23,184 nucleotides of DNA from an archaeon (GTDB lineage: Archaea > B1Sed10-29 > WALL01): positions 1 to 23,184 of the forward strand of contig JAUVIW010000006.1 in assembly GCA_030592525.1 (NCBI GenBank), read 5' to 3'. This document shows positions 21,259-23,184 of the stretch, in pieces. Each line of letters opens with the position of its first letter. Position 1 is the stretch's first letter. The notes beneath the pieces were generated by a model. It saw only the letters and a program-made list of their open reading frames with translations, ran no database searches and was not told the DNA's origin. A program made the translations under genes and the position numbers.

Positions 21259-22060
21259 AGCCGGCAATTATCTGCAGCTCATCAGTAGTGAGCTTCCTGC
21301 CCGTCTTGAACTCAGCCATTAGCTGGTCCGCCTTCTTGCGCATCTCGGTTACCCTTTCCTTATGTGACTGCTCTCTTGCAGCCACACGCTCACCCTTCAC
21401 CTTTTCGTATTCAGTAACAAAGTACTTGTGTGCAGTGTCCGCCTGCTTCTTCGCATCGCGAATCCTGTCGGAAATGACCTTGTGGTCCGGCTCAATAGCC
21501 TTGATCTTTTTGTAAACATCCTGGACAGAGTCGTGAAAAGTCTCGCTCGCCTTCGCGTGCTGCAGCATCTGCTCGTGGTAGCCCTGCGCCTCCTTGCGCA
21601 ACGCGTCCAAGCCCTTCACGATGTTCCGGAAGCCCTTGCGCTTCTCAAAGAACTCTTCGCTGGAGCCGACCTCAGTCTCAAGCTCCTCGATTTTGCGGGC
21701 AATCTTCTCTTCCTGCTTAACATTAAGGACTTGTGTCTGCACCTGCCACTCCAAGCGCTCCAACTGCTTCTTGGCTTCCTTGAACCCGGTGCCCATCGAC
21801 TTCTTCGCGTCCTCGATGCCGTCCTGCAGCTGGTTAAGCTCGTCAACCTTGACCTTAATCTTATGGTTGACCTCGTCGCGCTTCTTTTTCAGTTCTTGGA
21901 CTTGCTTGTTCTCCTCGTCGCGCTTCTTTTTCGCGTCGCGGAGCTCATTGCGCAGCTTCTTCACTCGCTGCGTGCTTTCCCTGCTGTCCTCAACGAGCTC
22001 GCGCGTCTTAGTGTTGAGCTCATCGCGTTGTTTCTTTAAGTCCTCAAGTGCCATATGCAT
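21245..22060 (-). CDS. Coiled-coil protein, COG1340-like
   Basis: The product has 271 residues and is nearly all heptad-like, charged helix rich in Lys, Glu, Arg and Gln, for example LRDAKKKRDEENKQVQELKK and KSMGTGFKEAKKQLERLEWQ. The segment order, with a break near IEPDHKVISDRIRDAKKQAD and a short C-terminal module ending RKLTTDELQIIAGYG, resembles the archaeal coiled-coil proteins of COG1340, whose role is unsettled. It has no signal or membrane helix. It starts at an ATG at 22060 or at the ATG two codons on (22054). It is translationally coupled to the 78-aa protein downstream. Confidence 0.8.
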   Translation of the reverse strand: MHMALEDLKKQRDELNTKTRELVEDSRESTQRVKKLRNELRDAKKKRDEENKQVQELKKKRDEVNHKIKVKVDELNQLQDGIEDAKKSMGTGFKEAKKQLERLEWQVQTQVLNVKQEEKIARKIEELETEVGSSEEFFEKRKGFRNIVKGLDALRKEAQGYHEQMLQHAKASETFHDSVQDVYKKIKAIEPDHKVISDRIRDAKKQADTAHKYFVTEYEKVKGERVAAREQSHKERVTEMRKKADQLMAEFKTGRKLTTDELQIIAGYGGD

Positions 22061-22126
22061 TCCATCCTGTGGGTCTCAAAACAAAAGCACGGCTAATTAT
22101 GAGGCAAACCCTTTAAAAGCGTAACC

Positions 22127-22133
22127 TTATTAG
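22127..22133 (+). promoter_or_regulatory. TATA-like box for the pilin-like cluster
   Basis: TTATTAG in the 97-nt gap is centred 28 nt before the ATG at 22158. A second AT-rich stretch (22115-22119, TTTAA region) could serve the divergent coiled-coil gene. Confidence 0.45.
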
Positions 22134-22157
22134 GCTCAGGTTCATTTATAGGGAACT

Positions 22158-22577
22158 ATGGGGAGAGGGTTCATAGGCTATGCGATAGCGCTTGCACTGG
22201 TGGCGGCGCTGCTTTCAGTCCACGCGCTCCAGCTCCAGCAAAACACAGGCGTAGTGGAAGCGAGGGTGGCGATGCTTGAGCACCAGGCCATAACCAACAA
22301 GGCGGCGATGGTGGACGCGACTTTCTGCGATGCGCCGGACCACGGCGAGTGGGAAAAAGTTATGGGCAAGGAAGGTGTTGGCCTGGAGTGCGGTGACATC
22401 GGGCCGGAGTACTACAAGAACTCGGGCGGGAACTGTGACTGGAACATTGTCAAGCAGATGCCCGGCGGCAGGTATGTCGCGGGCGGCGAGCACTACGGCA
22501 TCAAGGCGATTATCAGTGTCGGTGCGAGCACGGGGGTTCATGTGATACGTGGGGGGACAGTATGCGGGGGCAAGTGA
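22158..22577 (+). CDS. Small exported protein with pilin-like N-terminus
   Basis: The product has 139 residues. The N-terminus MGRGFIGYAIALALVAALLS is a short basic leader followed by a long hydrophobic helix, then LQLQQNTGVVEARVAMLEHQ, the amphipathic continuation expected of archaeal type IV pilin-like proteins. The outer part contains four Cys (FCDAP, LECGD, NCDWN, TVCGG) that could form two disulfides. No enzyme motif is seen. The ATG at 22158 has a TATA-like box 28 nt upstream. Its last 16 nt overlap the next gene. Pilin assignment is inference. Confidence 0.65.
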   Translation: MGRGFIGYAIALALVAALLSVHALQLQQNTGVVEARVAMLEHQAITNKAAMVDATFCDAPDHGEWEKVMGKEGVGLECGDIGPEYYKNSGGNCDWNIVKQMPGGRYVAGGEHYGIKAIISVGASTGVHVIRGGTVCGGK

Positions 22578-22885
22578 CTCTTGAGGCACTGGTTGTCACC
22601 CTTGCGCTGGTCGCGGCGATTGGCGTGTGGGTAACAGCCGGGGCGCAGGCGCTTGATGGCGTGCGCGGAGAGCTCGCGAACTCCACAGTGCGCCAGGCAG
22701 AGGAGCGGGTTGCGTCTCTTTGCGCCAGTGCGCAGGCAATGGGTGAGGGAAACAATGTGTTCGCGCGGGTGTTCGTCGCGCGTGACACAGTTGTTGAAAC
22801 AATAATCCTCCGCGAGGGCTGGAACAACGTGACTGCTGAGTGGCGCGGTCAGTGCCTGCTTGCCTCAACAACGAGCTCGCAATAG
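22562..22885 (+). CDS. Class III signal-peptide protein, pilin-like
   Basis: The product has 107 residues. It opens MRGQVTLEALVVTLALVAAI, a textbook class III signal peptide: basic residue, Gly, Gln-x-Thr-x-Glu, then the hydrophobic core. It is processed by an EppA-type prepilin peptidase between Gly and Gln. The rest is helical, with two Cys (SLCASA, GQCLLA) that could pair. Such proteins build archaeal pili or adhesive surface structures. It is probably co-translated with the preceding gene (16-nt overlap). The 3' end overlaps the convergent pilin-like gene by 37 nt. Confidence 0.75.
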   Translation: MRGQVTLEALVVTLALVAAIGVWVTAGAQALDGVRGELANSTVRQAEERVASLCASAQAMGEGNNVFARVFVARDTVVETIILREGWNNVTAEWRGQCLLASTTSSQ

Positions 22886-23178
22886 CCGCCGTCATAGTAA
22901 AGGGTGTGAATAACAACAGGCGCACGGGGAGAGTCATCCATGATAACGCTCCCACACGCTGTCACGCGCGCCTTGAGGCCCAATTGCCGCGCCAATGCAC
23001 TGGCGTTGCCGAAGTCTTTCGTGCGCGCGAGCTCGTTCGCGAGGTCGCTTGCCTGCTTGTACAGCACCACGCTCGAGTAGTCCTCGGCAGGCACCTGCAG
23101 GAGTATTACTATAGATACTAGGGAGATTATGGCGGCGATAGCCTCAAGAGTGTAAACGAATCCGCGCAACCATATCAC
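22849..23178 (-). CDS. Pilin-like protein, possibly partial at the window edge
   Basis: The product has 109 residues from a GTG at 23178. The frame is open to the window end, so the true start may be a GTG at 23178, a TTG at 23169 (giving MRGFVYTLEAIAAII), or beyond the edge. The N-terminus LRGFVYTLEAIAAIISLVSI has the basic-Gly-x-x-x-TLEA-hydrophobic layout of a class III-like signal, matching RGQVTLEALVV of the neighbour. The outer part has two Cys (TACGS, GYCEL). It is convergent with the plus-strand pilin-like pair, with a 37-nt overlap at the 3' ends. Confidence 0.65.
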   Translation of the reverse strand: MIWLRGFVYTLEAIAAIISLVSIVILLQVPAEDYSSVVLYKQASDLANELARTKDFGNASALARQLGLKARVTACGSVIMDDSPRAPVVIHTLYYDGGYCELVVEASRH

Positions 23179-23184
23179 CAGAGC

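Noticed and set aside
1..23184. CRISPR array
   Set aside because: No series of regularly spaced repeats was found. The 47-, 28- and 14-bp repeats each occur only twice.

Overview
The window is archaeal chromosomal DNA. The evidence is two-subunit phenylalanyl-tRNA synthetase of archaeal type, a replication factor C large subunit, a membrane-anchored LonB protease, an arTrm11-like THUMP tRNA methyltransferase, a NOB1-type PIN nuclease, DUF373, M29 and TldD/PmbA peptidases, class III (pilin-like) signal peptides, and TATA boxes about 28 nt upstream of start codons (leaderless layout). Genes are short, abutting or overlapping, and many are hypothetical. This fits a small-genome, DPANN-like archaeon (for example Diapherotrites or Micrarchaeota), but the lineage is inference. 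Most genes look moderately GC-rich (a sampled row is 34/60 GC). A cassette at about 1633-2590 is clearly AT-rich (21/60), and the kinase gene near 6.9 kb is intermediate (26/60).

Layout. 1-3.9 kb: the start of a secreted protein (minus strand), then a small multidrug-export-family membrane protein and an SPFH/stomatin protein in a minus-strand operon. Next comes a foreign-looking cassette flanked by perfect 47-bp direct repeats, holding one intact GNAT acetyltransferase and two glycan-gene remnants, followed by the DUF373 membrane protein. 3.9-6.8 kb: LonB (minus) and the tRNA G10 methyltransferase (plus), divergent. 6.7-6.84 kb: a hairpin-rich insert between two copies of a 28-bp repeat. 6.8-11.6 kb: a minus-strand operon reading M29 aminopeptidase, TldD, PmbA, COG4900-like metallopeptidase, P-loop kinase. 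11.6-13.5 kb: RNase Z, a second hairpin-rich intergenic element, and a secreted or anchored protein. 13.4-17.6 kb: NOB1-like PIN (minus), an orphan basic protein, pheS and pheT. 17.6-22.1 kb: rfcL, a YchF-type GTPase, a small acidic protein, an endonuclease IV-like protein that has lost metal ligands, a 78-aa protein and a COG1340-like coiled-coil protein. 22.1-23.2 kb: three small pilin-like proteins.

Much of the window is information processing: tRNA maturation and charging (RNase Z, Trm-G10, PheST), rRNA processing (NOB1-like) and replication (RfcL). A second theme is protein turnover: LonB with SPFH at the membrane, plus five-gene peptide catabolism. The most unusual features are the 47-bp-repeat cassette whose repeat runs exactly from one start codon to the other, the related hairpin elements following two plus-strand genes, the very compact divergent promoters (some with one TATA box apparently serving both directions), and the degenerate endonuclease IV-like protein. 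No rRNA, tRNA, CRISPR array, transposase or integrase was seen.
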